Source: Anaerostipes caccae L1-92
Lineage (GTDB): Bacteria; Bacillota; Clostridia; Lachnospirales; Lachnospiraceae
Reading direction: 5' to 3'
Assembly: GCF_014467075.1 (NCBI RefSeq)
Contig: NZ_AP023027.1
Span: 3,137,501 to 3,201,500 of the forward strand
DNA: 64,000 nt
Shown here: in pieces, positions 28,653 through 37,458 of the stretch
Layout: the number at the start of each line of letters is the position of its first letter
Numbering within the stretch: position 1 is the stretch's first letter
Notes under the pieces: generated by a model
Seen by the model: only the letters and a program-made list of their open reading frames with translations
What the model was told of the DNA's origin: nothing
Databases searched by the model: none
Made by a program: the position numbers and the translations under genes

Positions 28653-29322
28653 ATGTACCGCCTTTCTCGTCGTGATGTACTGCTCCCTCATTCAAGGCGA
28701 TGACCCGTTTTCCCATATGATTTACGATTTCTTTATTATGGGTTACGACAATCACTGTCGTTCCTCTCTTCTGGATTTCCACCAGAAGATCCATGATCTC
28801 CTGTGCATTCTGCGGGTCCAGATTCCCCGTAGGTTCATCTGCCAGCAAAAGCGCCGGGTGATTGACCAAAGCCCTGGCAATGGCAACCCTCTGCTGCTCA
28901 CCTCCTGACAGTTCGTCAGGCAGAGCCCTGAGCCTGTTCCCCAGCCCCACCAGCTCAAGGACGTTCTGAACCTGCCGCTTCATGGCTCTTTTCGGCACCT
29001 CAATCACCTGCTGCGCAAACGCTACATTCTCATAGATACTCCGGTCTCTAAGCAGTCGGAAATCCTGGAAAACAACGCCTATTTGTCTCCTGAGATACGG
29101 AATCTGCCTCCGCTTCATCTTCTGGTAGTGATAGCCGTTGACAACGATATCCCCGGATGTCGCTTCCAGTTCCTTTAACAGCAGCTTGATCAGTGTTGTC
29201 TTGCCGGACCCGCTCTTACCCACTATGAAGGCAAATTCCCCCTTATCTACCTCCAGTGACACGTTGTCCAGCCCTATGCTGCCTTTTTGGTACTCTTTCG
29301 TCACATTCTGCAGTGTAATCAT
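28642..29322 (-). CDS. ftsE: Cell division ATP-binding protein FtsE
   Basis: ABC ATPase partner of FtsX. Walker A GKSGSGKTT, Q-loop region GVVFQDFRLL, signature LSGGEQQRVAIARAL, Walker B LLLADEPTGNLD and the switch His in VVTHNKEI are all present; 226 residues. It lies 24 nt after the CdaR-like regulator stop and overlaps ftsX. Confidence 0.95.
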   Translation of the reverse strand: MITLQNVTKEYQKGSIGLDNVSLEVDKGEFAFIVGKSGSGKTTLIKLLLKELEATSGDIVVNGYHYQKMKRRQIPYLRRQIGVVFQDFRLLRDRSIYENVAFAQQVIEVPKRAMKRQVQNVLELVGLGNRLRALPDELSGGEQQRVAIARALVNHPALLLADEPTGNLDPQNAQEIMDLLVEIQKRGTTVIVVTHNKEIVNHMGKRVIALNEGAVHHDEKGGTYDI

Positions 29323-29346
29323 AGAAATGACTCCCCTCTCACACGT

Positions 29347-30432
29347 TTATCCAAGTGTATTCATATGCTTCATATACTGTACGACCATCAGAGCAATTTT
29401 AAAAGCAATGGCATCCTCAAAATTCCTCAGGTCCAGGTTCGTGCTCTTCTGTATTTTATCCAGGCGGTATACAAGAGTATTTCTATGTATATATAACTGT
29501 CTGGACGTCTCGAAGACATTCAGATTATTCTCAAAAAACTTGTAGATCGTCGCCAATGTCTCATCGTCGATCTCCTCCGGAGAATAATCCCCAAACACCT
29601 CTTTGATAAACATTTTGCAAAGCGGCAGAGGCAGCTGATAGATCAGTCTTCCGATACCCAGCTGGTCATAGGCTACCACTTCTTTGTTTTCATAGAAAAT
29701 CTTATCTACCTCAAGAGCAATCTGTGCCTCCTTGTAAGACCGGGACACATCCTTGATCCCTTTGGCTATGGTCCCCACGGCAATTCTCGCGTCATTGATC
29801 CCGACATTTTTCAGGTTTTTCAGAAGCTTCTCAGCCGTCTTGACAAACTGCTTTGACTGGGCCTTTACGCAGACTTCCTTCACCAATACGATACTTTTTT
29901 CATCGACGGCGGCAATAAAGTCATCATCCGTAGTATCCTCCAGCTGCTTTACTGTTTCCACCAGATTTTGATCTTTGCCATAGGTAGCTTCGATCAGATA
30001 GGCGACCCGTGTGGCCTCGATGTCAATATTCAGCTTCTTGGCCCGGTTATAGATATCCACCAGAAGCAGATTGTCGAGAAGAAGATTTTTTATAAAATTA
30101 TCCTTGTCAAACCTTTCTTTGTAGGCGACAAGCAGACTTTCAATCTGAAACACCGCCATCTTTGCCACCATATACATGCTCTCACTCTCTCCGTCAGCTA
30201 AAAGCACATACTCCAGACGTTTGTCGTCAAAAATTTTAAAATACTGCTTGCCGCCAACAACCTGGCTCTCTGCTACGGAATTGATGAAGCCCTTCAGTGT
30301 ATCTTCATCCTCTGCCTCCGTCTCCTTCGTTTTTGCCAGGATCTTTCCGTTTAAATCTATCACATACAGATCCACGTTGGAAATACTGTGTATTCCATCT
30401 AATGTCTCCTGCAGGATTTGATTTGAAATCAT
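29347..30432 (-). CDS. CdaR/PucR-like regulator with C-terminal HTH
   Basis: 361 residues. N-terminal region (1-130) resembles a sugar-diacid-recognition-like sensor; the C-terminal 60 residues (YKFFENNLNVFETSRQLYIH followed by RNTLVYRLDKIQK) are a PucR-type helix-turn-helix. It is the first gene before ftsE and probably shares the transcript. Ligand unknown; the link with division could be regulatory or only positional. Confidence 0.8.
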   Translation of the reverse strand: MISNQILQETLDGIHSISNVDLYVIDLNGKILAKTKETEAEDEDTLKGFINSVAESQVVGGKQYFKIFDDKRLEYVLLADGESESMYMVAKMAVFQIESLLVAYKERFDKDNFIKNLLLDNLLLVDIYNRAKKLNIDIEATRVAYLIEATYGKDQNLVETVKQLEDTTDDDFIAAVDEKSIVLVKEVCVKAQSKQFVKTAEKLLKNLKNVGINDARIAVGTIAKGIKDVSRSYKEAQIALEVDKIFYENKEVVAYDQLGIGRLIYQLPLPLCKMFIKEVFGDYSPEEIDDETLATIYKFFENNLNVFETSRQLYIHRNTLVYRLDKIQKSTNLDLRNFEDAIAFKIALMVVQYMKHMNTLG

Positions 30433-30522
30433 ATTTACACGCCCTTTCTTATTTCCGACCTTTTCTAATACTATATAGCAAAATATACAAAAAAAAAAGA
30501 GAAAGATAGTAACTTTTTTATT

Positions 30523-31356
30523 TTATTGTGTATAATCCACAAACCCCTCCCCTATTGTCTCTCTTGTGTCAGATATAATCACAAAGGCTTTCGGGTCTGT
30601 TTCCATGACGATCTTCTTTAGCACAGGCACTTCCTTCTTTGATACGATGCACATCAGAGTTTCTTTGCTCTGTCCGGTATAAGCTCCCACAGAAGAAAGC
30701 TTGGTCGCTCCCCGGCCCATGCGAAACAAAATCTGTTCCGATATCTGTTCCTGATGCCGGCTGATCACAAACACCAGCTTGGAAACCTGAAAGCCTTCGA
30801 CCACACTGTCTGTGATCTTCGTAATCCCATATATGACAAGAAGCGCAAAACTTGTTTTCTCAACACCGAAAATAAAAGCGCCGAACAGGACGATCGTGCC
30901 GTCCAGCATCCCAAGAAGCATAGGAATGCTTACATGCGGAAAGACAACATGCAGTAAGAACGCCATCAGATCCGTCCCCCCCGTGGATGTCCTTTCCTTC
31001 ATCACCAGCCCAAGCCCGATTCCCATCAGGATGGCCCCCAGAATCAGATTGACATAAAAATCTTTCGGGAAAAATGAGAATCTAGGCAGAACACCTAAAA
31101 AGACGGTCAGCATAATATCGCTGCATATAGTTCTGAGCATAAATTTTTTTGTCTTATAGCGGAATGCAAGTATAAAAAGAGGAACATTCAGCGTGACGTT
31201 CGTCATCCACAGAGGGATGCTCCACAGCTTGTCAAAGATGATCCCAAGTCCGCCGAAACCGCCTGTGACGATTCCGAACGGCTGGAATACTGTATTGGTA
31301 GCTGCTGCCATGCAAAATGTTCCGATTATAATACTGAATGCTTCTTTTCGTTTCAC
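30523..31356 (-). CDS. YitT family membrane protein
   Basis: 277 residues: five to six membrane segments (DUF161-type, with GGFGGLGIIFDKL and MKERTSTGGTDLMAFLL) followed by a cytoplasmic DUF2179 domain (about 205-277, ETLMCIVSKKEVPVLKKIV). Start is GTG at 31356, 6 nt after AGGAGG. Transport or sensing function is not established for the family. Single gene with its own 5' region. Confidence 0.88.
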   Translation of the reverse strand: MKRKEAFSIIIGTFCMAAATNTVFQPFGIVTGGFGGLGIIFDKLWSIPLWMTNVTLNVPLFILAFRYKTKKFMLRTICSDIMLTVFLGVLPRFSFFPKDFYVNLILGAILMGIGLGLVMKERTSTGGTDLMAFLLHVVFPHVSIPMLLGMLDGTIVLFGAFIFGVEKTSFALLVIYGITKITDSVVEGFQVSKLVFVISRHQEQISEQILFRMGRGATKLSSVGAYTGQSKETLMCIVSKKEVPVLKKIVMETDPKAFVIISDTRETIGEGFVDYTQ

Positions 31357-31427
31357 CGGACGCCTCCTAACATAAACATCATCGTTTATGTTAGTATGGC
31401 CTCTTTTAAACCCTTTATTCTGTCCTG

Positions 31428-32690
31428 CTAAATATCATCGTTGGTTCCGAGGATGATGCAGATCTGCGCACCGCTGTCCACGCTTCCGACTTCAATCGTT
31501 GGATTTTTAAAATACTTCTTCAGGTCTTCGCCCATACCCTTTTTCGCAACGATAATCTTTGTGTCTGTCAGTGTTCCCTGCCGGTTCGTCTTAATGCTTC
31601 CAACCGTGAATCCGTCTCCCGAAAGCTTGTCTTTCCAGCTTCCCGCAAGGCCGCTGATCCTCGTGGAATTCTGAATCTCAATAGAGATTCCCTTGGAAGA
31701 CACTTCTGTCTCTTTTTTCTTTTCCGTTGTTGTTTTTTCCTTCTTTGTAGATTTCTCTGAGCCGGATGATTCCGGAACTTTCCCGTTTTCTGAGAGGAGT
31801 TCATCAAACATCTCTTTCGTCTTCTTTGTATCCAGCTTAAAGTTTTCCCCTTCGTCGGAGCCGGACAGGATCTGATAGGTAACGTCCTTAGCGCTGACCT
31901 CATGCATCCTGCTCAGATTGTCTTTGATGCTGTCGTATGACACATTGCTCTTTGCATAACTGCCATAATAATCTTTCGCAAACTTTTTATAGTCGTTTAA
32001 TGACTTCTTGTTGATGCTCTGGGCTATCTTAACAGTCAGTTCCCCAACCAGCGCGATGTGCTCATTCTCGTCGCTGAACTGGCTGCTGTCCAGGATCATT
32101 CCCAGTGCCTGATTTCCGTTGATTGTGTTATTCCCCGCAGGAATATGAACCAGCATCTTGTTCTGGTCTTTGTATGCCACTTCATTTTCGAGATCCAGTT
32201 CTACTTCTCCGGCATTGTTCACTGCCTTTGTGAAATTCTTCTGTGACAAGCTCTCATAGCTGCCGATGGTAATTCCCAGAGTCTTCTCTACCTGCGCCTT
32301 GATGACTTTGATATCCTTGGCCTTTGCTGCCAGCTGCTCAACGGTGGCCGTCTTCGTGTCTCCGCCCATGGCTTTGACTCCGTCGTTGTCCAGAGTCAGT
32401 ATGGTGTCCTTTCTGATCGGTACGAAAACCATCTGTTTATCCTTGTTATGATAGATGCGGATCGATAAGGCATCTTTTACTCTCACCAGGGATACATCTA
32501 CTCTTTCCTGGCTCTCTGCCTTTAACGCCTCCGCTATCTTATCTTTTTTGTCCTTTTTAAATCTATTCAGAAAAAATGCTTTACTTCCTGCAAAAGAACC
32601 GATTCCTACCGCCGCTGACAGTACAATGACTACCAATATCCGCAGGATGATCGCCCCGGCTCCTGCTTTTCTCCTTGCTCTTCTGGCCAT
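31428..32690 (-). CDS. Membrane-anchored LCP-like protein with LytR_C domain
   Basis: A basic N-terminal tail and signal anchor (residues 13-35) are followed by a region resembling the LytR-CpsA-Psr fold (QMVFVPIRKDTILTL, NNAGEVELDLENEV, NQALGMIL), a Lys/Glu/Thr-rich linker (about 300-335) and a LytR_C domain (about 336-420, ISIEIQNSTRISGLA). The LCP part lacks the full Arg/Asp set of active wall-polymer ligases as far as I can see, so enzymatic activity is doubtful. Probably works in cell-envelope assembly. Start 32690 has AGGGAAGGAG upstream. Confidence 0.75.
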   Translation of the reverse strand: MARRARRKAGAGAIILRILVVIVLSAAVGIGSFAGSKAFFLNRFKKDKKDKIAEALKAESQERVDVSLVRVKDALSIRIYHNKDKQMVFVPIRKDTILTLDNDGVKAMGGDTKTATVEQLAAKAKDIKVIKAQVEKTLGITIGSYESLSQKNFTKAVNNAGEVELDLENEVAYKDQNKMLVHIPAGNNTINGNQALGMILDSSQFSDENEHIALVGELTVKIAQSINKKSLNDYKKFAKDYYGSYAKSNVSYDSIKDNLSRMHEVSAKDVTYQILSGSDEGENFKLDTKKTKEMFDELLSENGKVPESSGSEKSTKKEKTTTEKKKETEVSSKGISIEIQNSTRISGLAGSWKDKLSGDGFTVGSIKTNRQGTLTDTKIIVAKKGMGEDLKKYFKNPTIEVGSVDSGAQICIILGTNDDI

Positions 32691-32721
32691 TTCCCATGCT
32701 CCTTCCCTTGAAACTCCGTTC

Positions 32722-32769
32722 AGTATACCAAATAAATCGATTTATTTCAACAAAACTATATGCTATACT
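32722..32769. promoter_or_regulatory. Divergent overlapping promoters sharing an 18-bp palindrome
   Basis: Minus strand (LytR_C gene): TTGAAA (32745-32750), 17 bp, TATACT (32722-32727). Plus strand (SDR gene): TTTATT (32741-32746), 17 bp, extended -10 TGCTATACT (32761-32769). Between them lies the perfect palindrome AAATAAATCGATTTATTT (32730-32747), which covers the minus spacer and both -35 regions. A dimeric regulator bound there would block both promoters. Confidence 0.65.
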
Positions 32770-32805
32770 CTCCTTAAAGTTTTCTTAAATCCAGGAGGAG
32801 AAGCT

Positions 32806-33528
32806 ATGAATACAGTACTCATCACAGGCAGTTCCAGAGGCATCGGCAGAGAAACGGCTCTGGTCTTTGCCCAAAACGGCTGGAATGTGGCCATCCACGG
32901 TTACCGTCATCCCGAACGCCTCGCATCTCTTGAACAAGAGATCAAAAGGCTGGGTGTCCAATGTCTTTCTTTTACAGGCGATATCTGTGATTCCTATTTT
33001 GTGGAACAGATGATAGCAGGAACTATCTCCTGTTTCGGAGGGCTGGACTGCCTTGTGAATAATGCAGGTATTTCCAGGGTGGGTCTGTTTACTGATACCT
33101 CTGAAAAAGACTGGCAGGAAATGTTCCACACCAATGTGATGCCGCTGTTTGCCTCCTGCAAAAGTGTCCTTCCTCATATGATCCGCCGGCAGTCCGGTAC
33201 GATCCTCAACATATCTTCCGTATGGGGCGGCGCAGGCGCCTCCTGTGAGGTGCTGTACTCTGCCGCCAAAGGCGCTGTCAATACGTTTACGAAAGCCCTG
33301 GCAAAAGAGGTTGCCCCCAGCAATATCTCCGTGAACGCAGTAGCGTTCGGCATGATTGACACAGAAATGAACTCCGGATTCACCGAAGAAGAAAAAGACA
33401 TGATCCGGCAGGAGATACCGGCAGACCGGATTGCCGGTCCCAGGGAAGCCGCAGAGATGATCTATCACACCTGCACAGCTCCCCGGTATCTGACGGGAGA
33501 GATCATCACCTTCTCCGGAGGCTGGTAA
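32806..33528 (+). CDS. Short-chain dehydrogenase/reductase, FabG-like
   Basis: 240-residue Rossmann enzyme: TGSSRGIG (cofactor loop), NNAG, and the catalytic Ser in NISSVWGG with YSAAK. The C-terminal ITFSGGW matches FabG-type 3-oxoacyl-reductases (VDGG). The start at 32806 follows AGGAGGAG at 4-8 nt; the open frame extends far upstream, antisense to the LytR_C gene, without support. NADPH use is likely from the Ser-Arg after the first Gly. It is a lone plus-strand gene and not in a fatty-acid cluster, so the substrate is open. It ends 1 nt from the convergent tex stop. Confidence 0.85.
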   Translation: MNTVLITGSSRGIGRETALVFAQNGWNVAIHGYRHPERLASLEQEIKRLGVQCLSFTGDICDSYFVEQMIAGTISCFGGLDCLVNNAGISRVGLFTDTSEKDWQEMFHTNVMPLFASCKSVLPHMIRRQSGTILNISSVWGGAGASCEVLYSAAKGAVNTFTKALAKEVAPSNISVNAVAFGMIDTEMNSGFTEEEKDMIRQEIPADRIAGPREAAEMIYHTCTAPRYLTGEIITFSGGW

Positions 33529-33529
33529 A

Positions 33530-35671
33530 TCAGGACTTTCTCATAGAAAGCTGTATTCTCTTTTTCTCCAGATCCACACTCAGCACGGTCACGTCCACCA
33601 CATCGCCCACACTGACCACTTCCAGAGGATGTTTTACAAAACGGTCGGCCATCTGGGAGATGTGCACCAGCCCATCCTGATGGACTCCGATGTCCACAAA
33701 GGCTCCGAAGTCGATGACATTTCTCACGGTGCCTTTCAGCTTCATGCCTTCCTTCAGGTCTTCCATCTCCATGACGTCCGTCCTTAAAATCGGTTTCGGC
33801 ATATCCTCTCTCGGATCACGCCCCGGCTTCTCCAGTTCCTTCACAATGTCCCGGAGTGTGATCTCTCCCACACCCAGTTCCTCGGACAGTCTTTGATAGT
33901 CTGTAATCTTCTTTCCTATATCCTGAAATCCCTGACTGGAAAGTTCTTTCACGGAGTAGCCAAGACTCTGCAGAAGCTGATCTGTCTCTTTATAAGTCTC
34001 AGGATGCACTCCGGTGGCATCCAGCGGATTCTTTCCGCCGGAGATTCTTAAAAATCCCGCGCACTGTTCATAGGCTTTGGGCCCCAGCTTGGCAACTTTT
34101 AAGAGTTCTCTCCTGTTCAGGAATTTCCCGTTTTCTTCCCGATAAGAGACAATGTTTTTTGCCACTGCTTTAGATACACCGGACACATATTCAAGCAGAG
34201 AAGCTGACGCTGTGTTTAAATCTACACCCACTTTATTTACTGTCGCCTCTACGACACCTGTCAGAGCCCCGGAAAGCTGTTTCTGGTTCATGTCATGCTG
34301 GTATTGTCCCACACCGATCGCTTTCGGCTCGATCTTTACCAGTTCCGAGAGCGGGTCCTGAACTCTTCTCGCAATCGAGGCTGCGCTTCTCTGGCCCACA
34401 TCGAAATTCGGAAATTCCTCTGTCGCCAGTTTGCTCGCAGAATAGACTGAAGCCCCGGCTTCATTGGTGATCACATACTGTACCGGTTCTTTTATCTCTT
34501 TTAAAAGTTCCACCACAATCTGTTCTGATTCTCTTGAGGCAGTCCCGTTTCCTATTGAGATCAGCGTAATCCCATATTTTTTTATCAGGTTTTTTACTGT
34601 CTTTTTGGCTTCTTCCACTTTGTTCTGAGGCGCCGTCGGATAGATCACCACCGTGTCCAGGACTTTTCCTGTCGAATCCACCACAGCCAATTTACATCCC
34701 GTTCGGAACGCAGGGTCCCATCCGAGGACGACCTGTCCCGTGATGGGCGGCTGCATGAGGAGCTGCTCCAGATTTTTGCCGAAAAGCTTGATAGCCTCCG
34801 TCTCTGCCTGTTCCGTCAATTCATTTCTGATCTCCCTTTCGATGGAAGGTGCGATCAGCCTCTTATAACTGTCCTCGATCGCTTCCAGCAAATATTTTGT
34901 AGTGGGATGCTTCTGCTTCTTCACCACATTTCTGACCAAATAAGCCGCGATCTTTTCATTGTCAGGCTCGATCTTTACAGAAAGGAACCCTTCTTTCTCC
35001 CCGCGGTTCATAGCCAATATCCTGTATCCGGCGGCTTTTTTTACCGGTTCTTCAAAGTCATAGTACATCTCATAGACAGATTTCTTTCCATGCTTTTTAG
35101 CAGCGGACAAAATCCTTCCATGTTCTTTATAGGATCTTCTGATCCATTCACGGTATTTGGCATCATCCGAGATCATCTCCGCGAGAATATCTTTGGCTCC
35201 CTGGAGGGCATCTTCCGGTGTCTCTGTTCCTTTTTCCGGATCAATAAACTTTTCAGCCTCTCTGGCAGGATCGTCAGAAGCCTGTAAAAAGATCAGATCA
35301 GCCAGAGGTTTTAGTCCCTTTTCTCTTGCGATCATAGCTCTGGTCCGCTTCTTCTGCTTATACGGCCGGTACAGGTCCTCCACAGTGACTAAGGTCACCG
35401 CCTCCTCAATCTGCTTTTTCAGCTCCTCACTCAGCTTTCCCTGCTCCTCAATGCTCTTTAAAACCGCATCCTTTCTGTCCTGAAGATTTCTTAAATATTT
35501 CAGTCTCTCGTCCAGGTTCCTGAGTGTCTCGTCGTCCAAAGAGCCGGTCATCTCTTTTCGGTAGCGAGCAATGAACGGTATCGTATTTCCTTCGTCAATC
35601 AGTTTGACTGCCGTCTCCGCCTGTGCTCTTTTGATTCCCAGCTCGTCTTTTAAAATATTGATGATATCCAT
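33530..35671 (-). CDS. tex: Tex-like RNA-binding transcription accessory protein
   Basis: 713 residues with Tex N-terminal helical region, a YqgF/RNase H-like domain (GWDPAFRTGCKLAVVD), helix-hairpin-helix motifs (VGVDLNTASASLLEYVSGV, LGPKAYEQCAGFLRI) and a C-terminal S1 RNA-binding domain (GTVRNVIDFGAFVDIGVHQD). Conserved nucleic-acid-binding factor linked to transcription in several bacteria. Its 12-nt distance from the dCMP deaminase gene suggests co-transcription. Confidence 0.95.
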   Translation of the reverse strand: MDIINILKDELGIKRAQAETAVKLIDEGNTIPFIARYRKEMTGSLDDETLRNLDERLKYLRNLQDRKDAVLKSIEEQGKLSEELKKQIEEAVTLVTVEDLYRPYKQKKRTRAMIAREKGLKPLADLIFLQASDDPAREAEKFIDPEKGTETPEDALQGAKDILAEMISDDAKYREWIRRSYKEHGRILSAAKKHGKKSVYEMYYDFEEPVKKAAGYRILAMNRGEKEGFLSVKIEPDNEKIAAYLVRNVVKKQKHPTTKYLLEAIEDSYKRLIAPSIEREIRNELTEQAETEAIKLFGKNLEQLLMQPPITGQVVLGWDPAFRTGCKLAVVDSTGKVLDTVVIYPTAPQNKVEEAKKTVKNLIKKYGITLISIGNGTASRESEQIVVELLKEIKEPVQYVITNEAGASVYSASKLATEEFPNFDVGQRSAASIARRVQDPLSELVKIEPKAIGVGQYQHDMNQKQLSGALTGVVEATVNKVGVDLNTASASLLEYVSGVSKAVAKNIVSYREENGKFLNRRELLKVAKLGPKAYEQCAGFLRISGGKNPLDATGVHPETYKETDQLLQSLGYSVKELSSQGFQDIGKKITDYQRLSEELGVGEITLRDIVKELEKPGRDPREDMPKPILRTDVMEMEDLKEGMKLKGTVRNVIDFGAFVDIGVHQDGLVHISQMADRFVKHPLEVVSVGDVVDVTVLSVDLEKKRIQLSMRKS

Positions 35672-35683
35672 TTTTCCATTTCC

Positions 35684-36163
35684 TTATAAGTGCAGTTCTA
35701 TTGTCTGGTCTTTTGGTTCAAATTTCCGGTACTTCACACCGGCCATATCAAACATCCTCTTGGACGCAACCGTCATGTCGTCATCGGCGTACTTGTCCTG
35801 CATATAAATCACTTCCTTCATTCCGCTCTGAATGATGGCCTTGGCACACTCATTGCACGGAAATAAAGTTACGTAGACTCTCGCTCCATAGAGAGAGCCT
35901 CCCCCGTAATTTAAAATGGCATTGAGTTCTGCATGACAGACATAAAAGTATTTTGTATCGAGAGGTTCTCCCTCCCGCTCCCACGGCATGTCATCGTCAT
36001 GACATCCGGTCGGCATCCCATTGTAGCCCACAGATAATATTTTATTCTGGTCGTTGACAAGACATGCCCCGACCTGCGTGTGGTCATCCTTGCTCCTCTG
36101 GGCAGAGAGAAGCGCAACCCCCATGAAATACTGATCCCATGATAAATAATCTGTTCTCTTCAT
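35684..36163 (-). CDS. dCMP deaminase (ComEB-like)
   Basis: Zinc deaminase converting dCMP to dUMP for dTMP supply; also the ComEB family. Catalytic HAE in HAELNAILN and PCNEC zinc ligands are present, preceded by [14 protein letters not shown] [10 protein letters not shown]. Start 36163 ([10 protein letters not shown]) has AAGGAG 7 nt upstream; the 11 codons before it run into the terminator of the previous operon. 159 residues is typical. Confidence 0.92.
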   Translation of the reverse strand: MKRTDYLSWDQYFMGVALLSAQRSKDDHTQVGACLVNDQNKILSVGYNGMPTGCHDDDMPWEREGEPLDTKYFYVCHAELNAILNYGGGSLYGARVYVTLFPCNECAKAIIQSGMKEVIYMQDKYADDDMTVASKRMFDMAGVKYRKFEPKDQTIELHL

Positions 36164-36185
36164 CCTGATCTCCTTTCCTTCCGGG

Positions 36186-36218
36186 TCAAAAAACACCGCC
36201 CGGACTGCAGGCGGTGTT
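36186..36218 (-). terminator. Terminator of the hom-aspartokinase operon
   Basis: AACACCGCC / GGCGGTGTT forms a perfect 9-bp stem with a 9-nt loop, followed on the minus strand by TTTTTTG. It ends 22 nt upstream of the dCMP deaminase start, so that gene needs its own promoter or read-through. Confidence 0.93.
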
Positions 36219-36233
36219 CCCTTTCACCTTCTG

Positions 36234-37436
36234 TTATAATTCAAATGCTTCGTGTGCCGCATTCATAGCCTTCACCATATCAGCCCGGTCCACGATAACC
36301 GTCACACGGATCTCAGATGTTGAGATCATCCGGATATTGACTCCAACCTCATACAGTGCCTCAAACATGCGGGCAGCCATTCCAGAGTGTCCGATCAGTC
36401 CGCTTCCGATGATGGATACTTTGGCCACGTCGGTGGTAGCATCCACATCCGCATAGGACCCCAGCGGCAGATGCTCTTTGATCGTTTTGACTGCCAGATC
36501 CGCATCGTCTTCTTTCACCGTAAAAGAAATATCTTTCTTTGCGTTCTGTCCTACGGACTGGAGTATGATGTCGATATTGATATTCTTCTTTGCAAGGATA
36601 TTGAACAGGCGGAATGCTACTCCCGGCTCATCCTCGAGTCCCGTCACAGAGATCCGTGCCGCATCATCGTCTCCGGCAACACCGCTGATCTCTGCCTGAG
36701 GCATCATGATCCTCTCTTTGACAACCGTTCCCTCTTCTTTCGTCAGGCTGGAACGGACAACCAGCTGTACTCCGTGCTTCTTGGCGAGTTCCACAGAACG
36801 GTTATGGAGAACTCCCGCACCGAGTGTGGCCATCTCCAGCATCTCATCGTAGGTGATCTCCTGGAGTTTCTTCGCCGTAGTGACTTTTCTTGGATCTGCG
36901 GTGTAAACACCGTCTACATCCGTATAGATCTCGCAGGCATCCGCATTCAGGGCCGCAGCCAGGGCAACGGCAGTAGTGTCTGAGCCGCCGCGGCCCAAAG
37001 TCGTATAGTTGTCGTAACGGTCCACACCCTGGAATCCTGTCACGATGACGATTTTTCTCTGTTCCAGCTCGTTAAGAATGCGGTCCGTATCGATTCTCTT
37101 GATCCTGGCGTTGCTGTAAGCGTGGGTCGTGTGCATGGCTACCTGGAATGCATTCAGGGAAACAGCCGGAATCCCCATGGAGTGCATCGCCATCGCCATC
37201 ATGGCAACGGATGTCTGCTCTCCTGTAGTCAGAAGCATATCCATCTCCCGCTTCGGCGGATTCGGATTGATATCCTTCGCCATCGCGATCAGTTCATCTG
37301 TCATCTTGCCCATTGCAGACAAGACAACAACCACGTCATTTCCTTTCTGGTATTCTTCAATGCAGCGTTTTGCCACATTTAAAATCCTCTCTTTATTTCC
37401 TACGGATGTACCTCCGAATTTTTTAACAATTAACAT
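36234..37436 (-). CDS. lysC: Aspartate kinase
   Basis: First step of the aspartate family: Asp + ATP to aspartyl phosphate. N-terminal KKFGGTSVGN, central GFQGVDRYDNYTTLGRGGSDT and two C-terminal ACT domains (ISVTGLEDEPGVAFRLFNIL; VSIIGSGLIGHSGMAARMF) that give feedback control by Lys and/or Thr. 400 residues corresponds to the monofunctional form. It is the last gene of the operon with hom and the PGM-like gene, pointing to threonine/methionine synthesis. Confidence 0.95.
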   Translation of the reverse strand: MLIVKKFGGTSVGNKERILNVAKRCIEEYQKGNDVVVVLSAMGKMTDELIAMAKDINPNPPKREMDMLLTTGEQTSVAMMAMAMHSMGIPAVSLNAFQVAMHTTHAYSNARIKRIDTDRILNELEQRKIVIVTGFQGVDRYDNYTTLGRGGSDTTAVALAAALNADACEIYTDVDGVYTADPRKVTTAKKLQEITYDEMLEMATLGAGVLHNRSVELAKKHGVQLVVRSSLTKEEGTVVKERIMMPQAEISGVAGDDDAARISVTGLEDEPGVAFRLFNILAKKNINIDIILQSVGQNAKKDISFTVKEDDADLAVKTIKEHLPLGSYADVDATTDVAKVSIIGSGLIGHSGMAARMFEALYEVGVNIRMISTSEIRVTVIVDRADMVKAMNAAHEAFEL

Positions 37437-37458
37437 TGCTGCCTCCTAAAATTTTCTC

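Noticed and set aside
32455..32805. N-terminal extension of the SDR frame
   Set aside because: It runs antisense through the LytR_C gene; the AGGAGGAG site and the Rossmann start place the true start at 32806.
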